DNA of 64,000 nucleotides from Ornithodoros turicata. Taxonomy: Eukaryota; Arthropoda; Arachnida; Ixodida; Argasidae. This document shows positions 1 through 11,616 of the stretch, piece after piece. Under the pieces are notes generated by a model. The model was given only the letters and a program-made list of their open reading frames with translations. It had not been told where the DNA came from and did not search any database. The stretch is from NCBI RefSeq assembly GCF_037126465.1, contig NW_026999353.1, positions 1,612,001 through 1,676,000 of the forward strand, given 5' to 3'. Both the position numbers and the translations under genes were made by a program. How positions within the stretch are numbered: the stretch's first letter is position 1; each line of letters begins with the position of its first letter.

Positions 1-1346
1 AGACGACAGTTGCGAATCCACGCTGTTATTTTTTATCTGTTTCAGCGTCATCTATACGTCGACTGCATGTTATCAATGCTGTATGCACACAGATTATAAG
101 TTCGCAGTCTGGAATACTGTTAGTATGTTTCTTCCTAAAGGGTGAAAAACCATTGTCAATGCCACAACCACCTAGCTGCGTAGCCGAGCCTGGTCTAGGT
201 CTGTCCACACTGAGAGCGGTTTCCTTGAAACGCTTAACGCTCGTCGTCCGTCCGTTAACAAGTGTAATCTGTCTTAATCAGTGGTTTTCCTCGCGTTTAT
301 GATAGTATCGTCAGGAACAACGGAAAAGCTAAATGTCGCTAGCAAACAAGGATATTTTCGGTGTTCTCAGGGGAAACTGTAGTGAGTGCGAAGACTGCAA
401 AGAATATATAACCGAAAACGAACGTCATCCACCGCAGCCCTAATTCACACACTTCATACACTGGGTAAGTGTACATTTTGTGCTAGGTACGTGCGTTATT
501 TTGATAACAAGAGCTCTTAGCGCATGTTTGTTGTGATTATGGCAAGCGTTTTGCGGTCCTGCATATGAACGGCACTTACGCTTGCTACTTTTCTGCTCTT
601 ACTTGGTCGCCAAGTCAATACACCGGCGTGCATTTTGCGAGCTGCGGATATATGCATCGAGATATATAATTCGCAGCTTCCTACTTGTTGTATTCTTACG
701 ATATTCTAAGACTCAATCGCGGAGTGAACGCCTTCCCGCATTTATGCTGCTCTCTCAGCGTACCTTGTGCTTTGTACGGATTTGAATGGTTCCGTAAATG
801 TTACCTCTCATTGCCCAAACTTTTGTTCCCAGGATCCCACATGCAGGTTCACATACCGTCAACCAGCGCAAAATGCAGTACCTCACAAACTCGTCCCAGA
901 GCGCCTCCAACGCTGATAACGCAGTAATGTAGTGTCTCCTGCGTTACTGTACACTCATACTCCTCAAGATTGTGTGCGTTTTATGTAATACTGTATTGCC
1001 CTTTGCGCTCGCCTCTGCAACACGAATGTGGAATAAATTTTTTTCTGCTGCAATTCTCCATTTCGTTGGGTCTGTTCAGCTTAGCAAACATAGGTCAGTT
1101 GTTTTGACTCACTGGCTTCCTCGCACTTTTATGCATTGCTTCTCACTTAGAAGATAGTTCTTTTTTCCACATACCTATGGTAAAGCGATCATGGTTCCTC
1201 CTCACATCAGAATCGCACTTGTGCACAATGTGTCACCTCTAGCTATACTTCTGTTTTTGTAATATACATATGTGCAAGATCTCCTTTTCTGCTCGTGCAT
1301 TTTGGTACCTTGGTGTGTTCTGTAAATGTCTGTCCATAACCCACGC
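1..1346. other. Intergenic, nothing recognised
   Basis: Only short ORFs (up to 80 codons) with no recognisable domain are present, on either strand. I see no repeat boundary, RNA gene or splice-supported exon. Confidence 0.5.
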
Positions 1347-1558
1347 ACAGGGTGTTTGTTTTTATTCGCATCATAGCAGCGCTCATTTGACAGGTGGGTT
1401 GTGTTAATTTTCGCAAATTAACCCATCCGTAGTTACAAACATTTCCGACATTTCCTGACGCATGTGTTTGTAACTACGGATCGATTAATTAGCAAAATTC
1501 ACATAACCCACCTGCCAAATGAGCGCTACTCTGTTGCGAATAAAAATGAACATCCTGT
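1347..1558. repeat. Fold-back MITE, about 212 bp
   Basis: The two halves are inverted copies of each other. The left end reads CAGGGTGTTTGTTTTTATTC and the reverse complement of the right end reads CAGGATGTTCATTTTTATTC. The repeat continues inward through a GAGCGCT-containing block and a GTAACTACGGAT-type block to a short centre near 1455. It has no coding capacity. The termini resemble those of the larger fold-back at 52465-53350 (GGGGTGTTC/CAGGGTGTTC), so both may be mobilised by the same transposase. The superfamily is not assigned. Confidence 0.75.
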
Positions 1559-1858
1559 ATAAAAAGCCGCACGTTGGCGTAACCTTTACGGGCAGGTGCT
1601 GGATTGAAGGCCGTAACCTCTAATTAGTGGGTGCCTTTGTAACTTTTATAAAAAGTACTGCTCAGAGGGTACTTGGTAACTTCTGAAATAGAGGGTAAAA
1701 TATTGCGATTTTTTACCCTTTACTAAAGGGTACCGAGTTAAGAGTGTAGCAGTTGTTAGTGTTTGGACATGGTATGGTGCATGCAGGGTGAATTCCTTGG
1801 TTAAAATATCCAAACGTGAACAACTGTTAGATTATATGATGTAGAATGCTCTATAGTA

Positions 1859-2564
1859 CAGTAAAACCTTCAAAGTCGGACACCTCCCTACCTCGGACAA
1901 CTCCCCATGATTTCATTGCACGGGCAGGCTCCCATTGAAACTACATGGGGACGAAATTCTCTATGTCGGACACCTCCCTATCTTGGAAGTAAGATAGGGT
2001 TTTCCCTGCAAAGTCAGACAAAACCCTGGCCAAATTACCTCAATATCGGCCCATCTTTGCACCAAAAGGCCCAAAATGAGCCAGTGGCCTTGACTTTTGC
2101 TCCTTTTTTCCCCTATACTGGTCTCAGCATTTTGTTGCTTTAGTTTTTAGAGTCCAAAAACAAGTGCTGTCAGTCTACATTGTAATTCTTTATGGGAGCA
2201 CTTGTCTTCAGTTTGTCTAGAGCCTTTTAACGAGCACTGCACCAAAGCTATGAGAAGTAGGCTGACGCTTCAGAGACAAGTCCTTGCTGCTCGAAAGGCT
2301 CCAGAGGTAATGCCATTGAGTAGAATCTGAACGGAATTGAATATACCAAAATCAGTAATAATTATCAGTGAGTGGGTAGAGGTACCACTACCAGGCACCA
2401 CCACCAGGTACCACTAAGGACCTTAAATTGAAGAAGGGGGACATTTCTCACAGCTGTGATCTCTTCCATTTTTTGTTGCCGTCATATTCTGTAACTCGGA
2501 CACCTCTGTAAGTAGGAGACGCTTCGGCTGCACCGCGGGTGTCCAACATAGGAAGGTTTCACTG
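1859..2564. mobile_element. Non-autonomous pogo/Tigger-like DNA transposon
   Basis: This 706-bp element starts CAGTAAAACCTTCAAAG, and its right end, reverse-complemented, starts CAGTGAAACCTTCCTAT. Both ends continue into a repeated GTYGGACACC motif that also recurs internally near 1880 and 1965. A TA dinucleotide flanks each end (1857-1858 and 2565-2566), as expected for Tc1/mariner/pogo insertions. No transposase frame is present, so it depended on a partner element. A related terminus (CAGTCAAACCTCGTTAAT) lies at 61473. Confidence 0.7.
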
Positions 2565-2566
2565 TA

Positions 2567-5500
2567 TTTATGTTCCGTGTCATGTGACCACAAACAATAT
2601 ATGCTTTTGCTCATGCTGCACAGCACAGGCGAATTGAGCTGCATGTGAGGATAATAACATGAAACCCGAGGCACGGAGGAAAAGGCATGACTTTACGGTC
2701 CCTGTGTCAGTTGTTTCATGTTGTAATTGCGTACCAGCTGGCCTGTACCTGAGAAATAGGTTTGATGCATTGTACACGCAGCATAGACATTCAGTATGTG
2801 GTGTGTTGTAGTGCTCCATGTGGATTGTTTCGGTACAATCTTGAACTATGCATACCAAGGGGTTGGGCATCTGTGACAGGTTTACCTGGAAGTAAGAATG
2901 TAAATATAGCTGAAGTCATTGAATAATTAACATTATCAATATACTGCTGCAGATCATACCAACAATAGCACACAAGATGCTCCGATATGTTATGCAGGAA
3001 TGTCACTGTACTCACAATATTACTACAGCAGCTACAGAAAGGCATAAAACAAGTTTTTGTACACATGATACCACTTGAATGCAACACAAGCTTCTGCTGC
3101 ACTGCCAGAACACTACGGCGGACAGATTTACCTTACTTCACCTGAGAAAATGTATGTGCTGTTGCACACATGAAACTGCTTGAACTGCCCTTGAGCGCTC
3201 TGGAAGAACACCTTATTGGTGACCAAAATACAACAGCTGAGTCAACATTGAATTTATACCTTACTCAAAATACACAAGGTGTGCTGCTATTCATATGATA
3301 CGATGATGCTGCTTAAATGTACTCTGAAAGCGCTGGCACCTCAGGCATGGTTGCTCTAAGCTGGCGAGCAACAGCAAGGGTATACGAACACAAGAAGTCG
3401 AGCACAAGTGATGGAATGCACTTGATTAATCAGAAAATGAAATGTCTCAGTACCAGGTGTCACTGTTCCGTCAACAAAAACATATGAACTTTGAAGGGGC
3501 GTCTAGTTGGCACTGGTGAAAGCCTTCAGCTTGAAACCCAGACGGTGATAGTTGAGACGTGGAGTGCAAGCTTTTCGGTGGTGCCAGAATGCCTGCGAAA
3601 TTATTTAACAAATAAGGCAATTCCAAATCTGTACTGAGAATACACCCCGCTGGGGCGTAATCTCTAAAGGATGAAGCAGTAACTGACAGATAGCGTATTT
3701 TTCTCTTCTACGCGATGCAATTTACACCGCATGACTGACTTGTCTAACATACGCGTCTTACCTTTATCTGCTGCCTAGTCCTGCCCCTGCAATCTCCTGC
3801 TGCAGATAAGGTTGGCACAGCATCCCGGACGAGACATCTTCAGTTCTTGTGAAACAAGTTGCGCATTGCTTCCGTAACATTCGTATGAGCCAGATGAACA
3901 GATCAAATCACTGCTTTCGAAGGTGGCACCCAGTCGGAGTTGTAACCGATTCTTGCACTCAATAGATTTCCCTTTCGCCTTTCGGAAAATTGTGGTTTGA
4001 AACATTGGAACTGCATGCTGAAGTGTTCTTGCAGACGGGAGCAAAACGCTCACGCATTCTCGGCACGCAGCGCAAAACACGAATGACACCAGGAAGTCTG
4101 TACTGGCCTAGCAAATGCTTAGCAGTCGAAGGAAGCAAAACTCACGTTCCTCGTGGGTTTAGTGAAGTCCAGAAATATATTGGCTCCCTAATAGCGAACT
4201 GTTATCACTTCCCCAATGTGAATCTGCGCAGCAGACGGCTCGGCAGAAGAAACTGGCCGGCTTGGCGGAAGAAACCAAGGCAAAAGTCATGCCAAGCCGG
4301 AGCGCGGGCAGACCACGAATGTGTCGTCGACACAGGGTTTGCGGGCCACAAGACGGGATGTCAGTGAAACTAAAAATTCACTTTTTCGGAAAACCACGAG
4401 GAGTTTGGGATAACTATTTTGCATACATAATCAGTGTTCCCTTATGAACACATCGTGTGAGTACCATTCCATTCTGTAACACTCGAAAATCGGCGTAGCT
4501 GAGCTTTAAGTCCAGCCAGTAGTTTATCCAGAATCCCAAGCATGGAGGGGTGTTGGGATATGGGGGGGGGGTGATTATTATAGTTACATCATTGCAGCTT
4601 AACATATCATTGCCGACTTATTTCTAAATCTCAAAATGGAAAGAGCGCCCCCTCTATGGGGTACACAGGTGAAAAGGTTAGGGTGGCGTCATTGAACATT
4701 TGGGGGGGGGGGGATCTGGATAAATCACTGACTCCACCAACGAAGGTGCTCGAGTACTTGACCAGCAAGAGATGACGGTCAGCATGCTCATCACATGTGA
4801 AGTCATGAAAACGACTGATCTATCTGTGAATCCGCGTTTTGGCACATGGCACCTTGCAACAAGGACACATTTCCTATGTAGCAAACCTTCGTAACACATG
4901 TATGCTGTCGAGCCGGTGACGTTGGTTGACAACATATTTCCTATTAGAAGGGGTACAGTTGGGGGAAGCCATGCTGTTAACATCGTTGGTCACATTTTGT
5001 AAATATGTAGATGCTTTTTGCACATTGCCTAACGATAGTTTGCCTTAACAATCCTTGCTCAGGCCCCAGGAAAAAGGTACTTACAGCAGTGCTGGTGAAG
5101 CAAAATCCGGTGCTACAGTAATGGTGCCACAGTATTGTAAACATGCACAAGTGTGCGCACATGGATAAGCAATGATAATGAAAACCTGGTTGTAGAGAAA
5201 TGGCTCACGATACTATGGCATATCATAGATATTTGGATCATAAGGTTGCTTCACATAGTCATGAGCAGCAAGGTCTCCATTCAATATGCGCATATCAAGA
5301 CATTGGGGAGCAGCTTACACCCCATGAAGGTGATTTACAGTATTTCAAGCTAGCAGCGATTAAAGAGTGGTATTAAACAGTAGGGGCAACTTATTTATTT
5401 GCACATGGTAACAAGTCTTTCGTGCACGAGACTGCACTTCTTCAAGTTACAAAAATATGAATATGGTACAGGAACACATATACACTTGATGGGGGAGTTT

Positions 5501-5751
5501 TGGTATGAGAGTGTGACAGGGTTGTGGAAAGGATGCAAATACAGGTAAAAATTAAAAGAACATAAATACAAACGAAGGGGTATCAGAACCGCAACATAAC
5601 GCGAATCCAAAGGCTTACACAGGAAACGAGGACGCATGTAGGTGACGTTCCAGGAATTAATGATAAAAAGCTGGTTACGGCGACGGAATGAGGACACAGG
5701 TGCGGAGCACAAAGGTGACCAGTGGACCCGTGAGAACGTGAAGACAGAGGT
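2567..5751. other. Intergenic, low-complexity tracts only
   Basis: There are no recognisable genes. The longest frames (103-125 codons, at 2791-3102, 3775-4089 and 3990-4367) have no known domain and overlap each other on opposite strands. G-runs occur near 4561-4570 and 4701-4711. Confidence 0.45.
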
Positions 5752-5767
5752 GGGGGGGGGGGGGGGG
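5752..5767 (+). repeat. Poly(G) tract, 16 G
   Basis: A homopolymer of 16 G follows AAGACAGAGGT. It is a possible quadruplex-forming or retroelement polypurine-type tract, but I see no element around it. Confidence 0.9.
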
Positions 5768-8700
5768 TCTCAGGAGAGAGTCAAACGAAGAAAATATAGA
5801 AAGACAAGTGGAGAGTTGCCTTACAGTTTGCGTGTGTGTGTGTTTATCATTATTTTATTTTATTCTAAGCGAGAAATGATATTTACGGGTTAAATAATTG
5901 TAGTGGGCCTACGTGGACGTTCAAACCGTGCCGCTTCAGAGCCTAGAATTTTGCGATTAAAAAGGATTCGCGATGTTCCTATCTTTCGTATCTTCTAGCA
6001 GCGATTACTAAGCAATTGTCCTACATTTCTCACTTACAGGAACTGGAACGTTCGAAGTGTTGTAGGAGATAGTGGATGTACCTCCCCTTCTGAAAGACAT
6101 CCGCTGTTATGTGCACTAAAAGTTGCCACGCCTCAGTGATGTTTCTCGGCTATGTATCTAAGATATCACAGCACCACTTGCACCTTATCTGTGTGCCACA
6201 TATTGTATCTACACATGAGGAATGTGTGTGAAAAACATACTGAAACATAGAATTGCACTGCTCCTTTGCTGCGCAAGCTAGTTCTGTCTGTTTTAGGAAT
6301 TCTAATAATGCTAATTTTCATGAGAGGGTATGTACAGGAGCTTACTGGCGCTCTGCTCGATCTCTGTGGATGTGCGTGGATGTGTTCATGGGCTCCCAAA
6401 CAGAAGGAAGAAACTACACAAGCTCACCACAAGAGTTACAGTGAATGAGTCACTATAAAATTGGCAATCAGGAAGGTATTAAATGCAAGTGGACAACAGA
6501 AGAGCTTCAGTGAACGTGTACAAGCAGTCTAATACCTAGGATTTTTAGTTTTTGGCATCTCCTTCACAATTAATCGGTGGCTTCTGTAGAAGCGTAGGGG
6601 ATGGGGAAACAAACACACGATTTCTGTGCACACTGTAAATGGTACTCCAGGTCCCTTAGCCATTTGATCTACATGACGTGTTAGGGAAAATTAAAGGAGT
6701 TGGGACAATTTCATAGGTGTGGTTTGTTATATCATGGGTTGCCACATGCATTGTGCTTCATAGTACTGATCAATCTTTTGTTTTTTTATGTGTCATACTT
6801 CGCGAGATAAAAGCCCTTGAACAGATGTCCGACTAAAGCGCAGTGTCGAATACTTCAGAGCTACAGCCAATTCCACTGATAGCCCTAAGGGCTGCGACAT
6901 CAGAGCGGTTGAGTTTCGCTATTCAATGTACCATTATCTACGCACTAATCCCACCTTGGTTGTAAAACACACATTAGTACAAAGAAGCCTTTATGTTCAT
7001 TTCTATTCAATAAATATATATCCCCCCCTTTATGTTCATGTGACATGATGGTGTTGCAACCCTTTTCACGGGTGTGTGGGGAATGACCTCATTTTGCAAT
7101 TAAGACTCACCACAGACCACCTGAACTGCCCCTGTAGTTTGCAGTGTACTTGTTTACCTGTTGCCAGGGATTATGGGAGAGTCAGGTAGTTTTATGATCT
7201 CTGTGTATTCAATAAAATTAAAATCTATTCAGTGTTACGTGTAAAATTACAGTATCTGGGGACTGTGTGGAGATGTGGATTGATACAAGAAGTAACTTGG
7301 CTCCTGAAACCAGCATAACCATAATGCCAAGTGTGATTACTGTTCAGGTAACGTCAAACGCCAACATTCGAGAGAAACGTATGTGCAAGTGCATGCAGCA
7401 GTGGTGAGTCGTAACGATCAGAGAGTGGAGTCTTCAATTAGGCAATAAATTGACTTACTTTATGAAAGATACCTAAAATGCGAATAAAAATGTATTTCGA
7501 ATGTAGGCGTGGCACGGTTCGGTTCACGATACGTGATTTTCATTGTGTTCTTCGCCAGTTTGCCGCTGGCCAGAACGCGACAGCATAATTGCACGAATCG
7601 TAACCGCACACGTGGTATCAATAGCGTGTTTTGGCATTAGGCAGATCTCCTACCAATAAAAAAAAACGATGCAATCAAGAAGCCTACGTCGATCGAGCAG
7701 ACGCTCCCTACCACCCTTGCCTCTCTACATTTCCGTATGCTCCGTAGAGAGGGAGGGATATCAAGAAGAACACTGATATCATTTACGTCAGGGTTATTCA
7801 CCGCGTGACCAGCTGCCGTCATAAAATGGCGGCACCTATGTCTGTTTCGAAATGGTTAATTTACGATTATTTAAAATATGGGGTTGCTTTGAGGAAATGA
7901 TGGCTGGTTTCAGACGCAGTTCGATATGGGCTTCCAGAATATCGTTACAGTTTCAAGAAGTCAAGGTATCCCTGGAGCTGACCTTTAAGTTGTATTTAGT
8001 CAGTCAGAATAACGCACGAGGTCATTGTGCCGATTAAAATTCAACGTATAACCTGCCCTCTAATGCTGGTGACGTCCAATGAACGCGGTTCTGAAATATC
8101 TGAGTATGTTTGCGCAGTGCTTGCAAAACGAAGTGCATATACTTCTTCGCTAGCCACTACAGCAACAGGTTTGTCGCACAGAGTGTTAGTGGCTTGCTTC
8201 AATTTAGGGCATCCAAATACACACTTTTTTGTAGCATGCTAACGTGCGATTTCGGCACACCCTAGAGCACGTAGCCACAAAATTTTGATAAAATGATTTA
8301 GTGCACTTAAACACTGTATACACACATGTAAAGGCTATCAGTGAACGCTTTACACAAAGAGTCACAAAAAGAATGAATACCGCAGTTGCAGAGAGCTAAC
8401 CCGACAGACATGACGAACGATAACGGAAAAACGGGGCTGCATCGTACCTGTAATGCGCACACGCCTTGCACGGATTCCATAGGTTGATTCCAAGGTGTGC
8501 ACACAAAACACCATCACTGATCACTGAAACGGCACAAAGACACTGTCACAGCATGGAGAATTGCAACGAAAATGTGAGTCCCACGCAGAGCGGAGCAAAA
8601 TACGTCCACACGGCTCCGAGAAAGAGGGTGGAATAAGCAAGTAAGCGCCCAAGCACTGAGATGGTACTCGCAACGGCTTGGATGATTATCCAGGAGCCAA

Positions 8701-8969
8701 ATACAATGTTGCAGGACGCGGAACGGGAAACATGCACCTAAATTGAACAGAATCGGGCGAAGTGGAATGGAGTTACGGCCCGCCGACAATGACGAGCGTC
8801 TCTTGAAAAGCCATCACCAGACGCTCTGGCGCCAGCACTCCTGGTACATAACCGGTTAACCAAACGGTCCGCGCTGAACCTTCCTCATACTGCACAAAAT
8901 CCCGCAGTTCATACTGCTCATACGTTGCTCATTGCTTTTCTCATATTGCTTATATCTCCGCACAAGAGA
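5768..8969. other. Intergenic, nothing recognised
   Basis: All frames are shorter than 95 codons and match no family I know. The sequence includes scattered AATAAA hexamers (for example near 7005) and A/T-rich stretches, but no exon or repeat structure can be supported. Confidence 0.45.
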
Positions 8970-9145
8970 TGGGCAGTATTTAAATACATTGTAATTAACA
9001 TACTATTTAAAATATAAATACACGTATTTATATTTTGTATTTAAATACAGACTAGACAAATGTATTTATAACTATATTTAAATACCAATTTTCGGGCATT
9101 TATTCTTGTAAATACTTTATAAATACTCCTAAATACATAATATAC
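8970..9145. repeat. AT-rich block with a possible hAT-type terminus
   Basis: The block starts AGAGATGGGCAGTATTTAAA and is followed by about 150 bp built from TATTTAAATA and ATAAATAC words. The AGAGATGGGCA start resembles ends seen on many non-autonomous hAT elements in arthropods. I find no matching inverted right end or 8-bp duplication, so this may be only a fragment. Confidence 0.3.
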
Positions 9146-9811
9146 TGACTGGGATCACTCTGGCTTACGCTTCGCAAAATAAACTTCGAGAATACACTCC
9201 TCGAAATAAATCACGAAAAAATCCACGGTGTAAGATAAAGCCGTGAAAATCAACTTTTGCGATACAAACGCTTCAGGTTCAAACTTTCAAAATAAATCGT
9301 CTCTGATTGGTCGACATGCACGACAGCCTCAGAGCAGCGAAGGCTTTTGGTTCCCGCGTCTCAAAATTGTTCCCCGCGGGGTGAGGCTCTTTGCGGTGGG
9401 CTGGGAACGAGAGTACGGAGTCTGGACGAATTGTTTACTGTATTCTCCGCCGGCTATCAGGATTCTGTTGACACTGCAGTAAATGCTTTGTTCTGCTGCT
9501 CGCCTGTCAAATTTGAGTATGTCGAACTCTGAATTCGTGTCGTGTCACCAAATGAGTTCCCGGTGTTGGTTCCAGCTATGGTGGACACCTGCTGTATTAT
9601 GAACGTTGTCGCGAACATCGCCATTCTCCTGCAGGGCTGCCTTGGTTGTGAAATCGTAGAGTTGAAAAGTAACAATCGACGAAAAATCGTGAAATCGGAA
9701 CCTCCTTGTGTACTTTCCTACCTGTGTTTTTCCTTGTGAGCCTACGTTGTGATAAATGCAGGGAACAGGTAATGGACAGACTATCGAAATGCATTTCTGC
9801 AAATAAGCTGC
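9146..9811. other. Flank left of the Ty3/Gypsy insertion
   Basis: This is unique-looking sequence with overlapping ORFs (up to 150 codons on the minus strand, 9545-9997) that match nothing I recognise. It ends in ATAT (9812-9815), the left copy of the LTR-element target duplication. Confidence 0.45.
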
Positions 9812-9815
9812 ATAT

Positions 9816-10117
9816 TGCCACGAATCATCTTCGAGAAACTTCCAGGGCAGGCACAAACGGTACATCTCATCCCGGTGCATGCTGAAGAAGAAGGAAGAAG
9901 CTTCCAGACACATCGCCTGCTCTCTGGCAAACCCACGTGCTGTTTTTAGACTATTCGGCGCGACGCTTAGATGCGCGTGCGCTCCAAGCTGGAGCATTCA
10001 TTTTTTGGACTCAGTTATGTTCAGAGAGCTATCACTCTTGTGCTTTTGCTACCAAGTAGTCTAATAAACATTTTGCTGTTTATTCGACGACTCGGCGGTC
10101 CATTTCGCTTCGTAACA
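9816..10117 (+). repeat. 5' LTR of Ty3/Gypsy element
   Basis: This LTR is about 90% identical by eye to 15983-16285. It begins TGCCACGAATCATC and ends CGCTTCGTAACA, so it has TG...CA ends. It contains an AATAAA-like signal in TCTAATAAACATTTTGCTG near the 3' end, the expected place for the R region polyadenylation signal. The gag leader starts directly after it. Confidence 0.9.
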
Positions 10118-10242
10118 TTTGTGGTGGAGGTGCAGGGCATCCTCTGTTCAACGGCGTGGAAGACCAACTGCGACGAAGCAGAAGACAGCCTGGCCTGCGT
10201 GCAGAATTCGGCCCATTGGAACCCCCTAAACGCAAAACGAAG

Positions 10243-11336
10243 ATGACTGCGGAGACCAGCACCCAAGTGGCGCAAGCTGTTGCAACGCCCATAGCCCCTG
10301 CACGGTCACCGAATACATTTAGCGGGGAGTCTTACGACGACGTAGACTACTGGGTCGACCACTACGAGCGGATCGCCAGGTTCAACAACTGGAGTGACGA
10401 CCAGAAGCTCGTCAACGTCTACTTCTCCCTGGAAGGCACCGCGAAGACATGGTTCGAGAACCAGGAGATTCGTTCATGTCTTGGGACGTCTTCAAAAACA
10501 AACTTCGCGAGGCATTCGCTTTTGAACAACGAGCTGAAGGCGCTGAACATCTGCCCCAGAGACGGATCCAGCTGCCACACGAAGGCGTTGCTGGCTTCGT
10601 CGAAGATGTGTCGCGGCTGTTCCGGCGAGCTGACCCCAAAGCATCCGAGGAGAAGAAGTTTCAGCGACTCATGAGGAGTGTAAAAGCAATTTTTCACGCC
10701 CTGTCCCGGAATCCACCCGCCACGACCGACGCTTTTCTGGACGAAGCCGTCCGCATTGAGAGGGTAATGCTCTCTCGCGCTACCGTCGACCAACGACACC
10801 AGGGGTACGAGGCTCTTTCCACGACCTCTGGCCTCGACGTCGGATCGCTCAGACAGCTGATTCGAGAGGTGGTACGCGAAGAAGTACGAGCTCTCCTCTC
10901 TCCAGAGAAGGCCCCAGACCCTTTATCTTCCATCGGCGCGATCATCAAGGACGAGGTTCAGCTGGCAATCCAGACGTCGTCAATCGCTAACCCCGACGCC
11001 GAAGTACCTAGACCAACTTACGCCGCCGCTCTGAGGCATGTGCCACCTACTCGTCCGCCGTACTACGGAAACCGTTGGACGCCTCCTCGGCCTGTCCAAC
11101 CTACTCCGAGCGTCCCGCCACGATCTCAGCCGTTTCGCAAAACGGACGTTTGGCGGACTCCCGACTTCAGGCCACTTTGCTACCACTGCGGAGAGGCCAA
11201 CGACCTCTATTGCCGATGTCCCTACCGACGCCTTGGCCTTCCCGGATTTTCACTCGACGCCCCCCGCCCTCAGCGCGGTAGTCGCCCAGCCGCAATTGAA
11301 GACTATCTACGGCAGCAGAATGCTTCTGCTGGCTGA
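10243..11336 (+). pseudogene. gag: Ty3/Gypsy gag polyprotein (frameshifted)
   Basis: Gag forms the capsid of the retrotransposon particle and binds its RNA. The first ATG of the frame is at 10243 (TAEASTQ-type start), and an upstream non-ATG extension from 10156 is also open. Residues FSGESYDDVDYWVDHYERIA begin the retrotransposon capsid fold. Near 10465 the frame shifts by one base, after TWFENQ, and continues as WDVFKNKLREAFAF to a proline-rich tail. A CCHC zinc knuckle follows at about 11178-11220, but its histidine is replaced by aspartate (CYHCGEAND...C), so it should not bind zinc normally. It is followed by the short broken protease. It is certainly a transposon gag and certainly defective. 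Confidence 0.88.
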
Positions 11337-11564
11337 CGACGTGACCTGACTCCGAGCGTCACCCACCGCAGCAGGTCGCCAGGAAGAGTACGTTCACCAT
11401 CACCGGCAAGACGACCTGTGTGGCGCAGCCCTAACCGGGAAAACTGAAGACTGCAGCTCCGGGAGGTGAAGCTACAGACCGACGCCAAGTTACAGTTCCT
11501 TCAACTCGACGAACAGCAACGCAGCACCGCCACGACGGTCGAAAAATTACCAATAACTTGAAAA

Positions 11565-11616
11565 TTAATCGATACCGGAGCCGACCACACTGTTATAAGT
11601 GGTACGTTGGCTAAGA
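11565..11616 (+). pseudogene. pol: Retropepsin (protease) N-terminal fragment
   Basis: The frame LIDTGADHTVISGTLAK starts at 11565 and includes the aspartic protease catalytic triad D-T-G (11571-11579). It is cut after the AAG of the Lys codon by the nested DNA element that starts at 11617. The rest of the domain resumes at 14994. If the element and one copy of the GA dinucleotide (11615-11616, 14992-14993) are disregarded, the two halves are in the same frame. This shows that the insertion interrupted a single protease. Confidence 0.85.

Noticed and set aside
3990..4367. 125-codon plus-strand gene
   Set aside because: No homology recognised and no promoter, splice or polyadenylation support. 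An opposing frame covers part of it.
9545..9997. 150-codon minus-strand frame
   Set aside because: It crosses the boundary of the Gypsy LTR at 9816, so it cannot be an ancestral gene.
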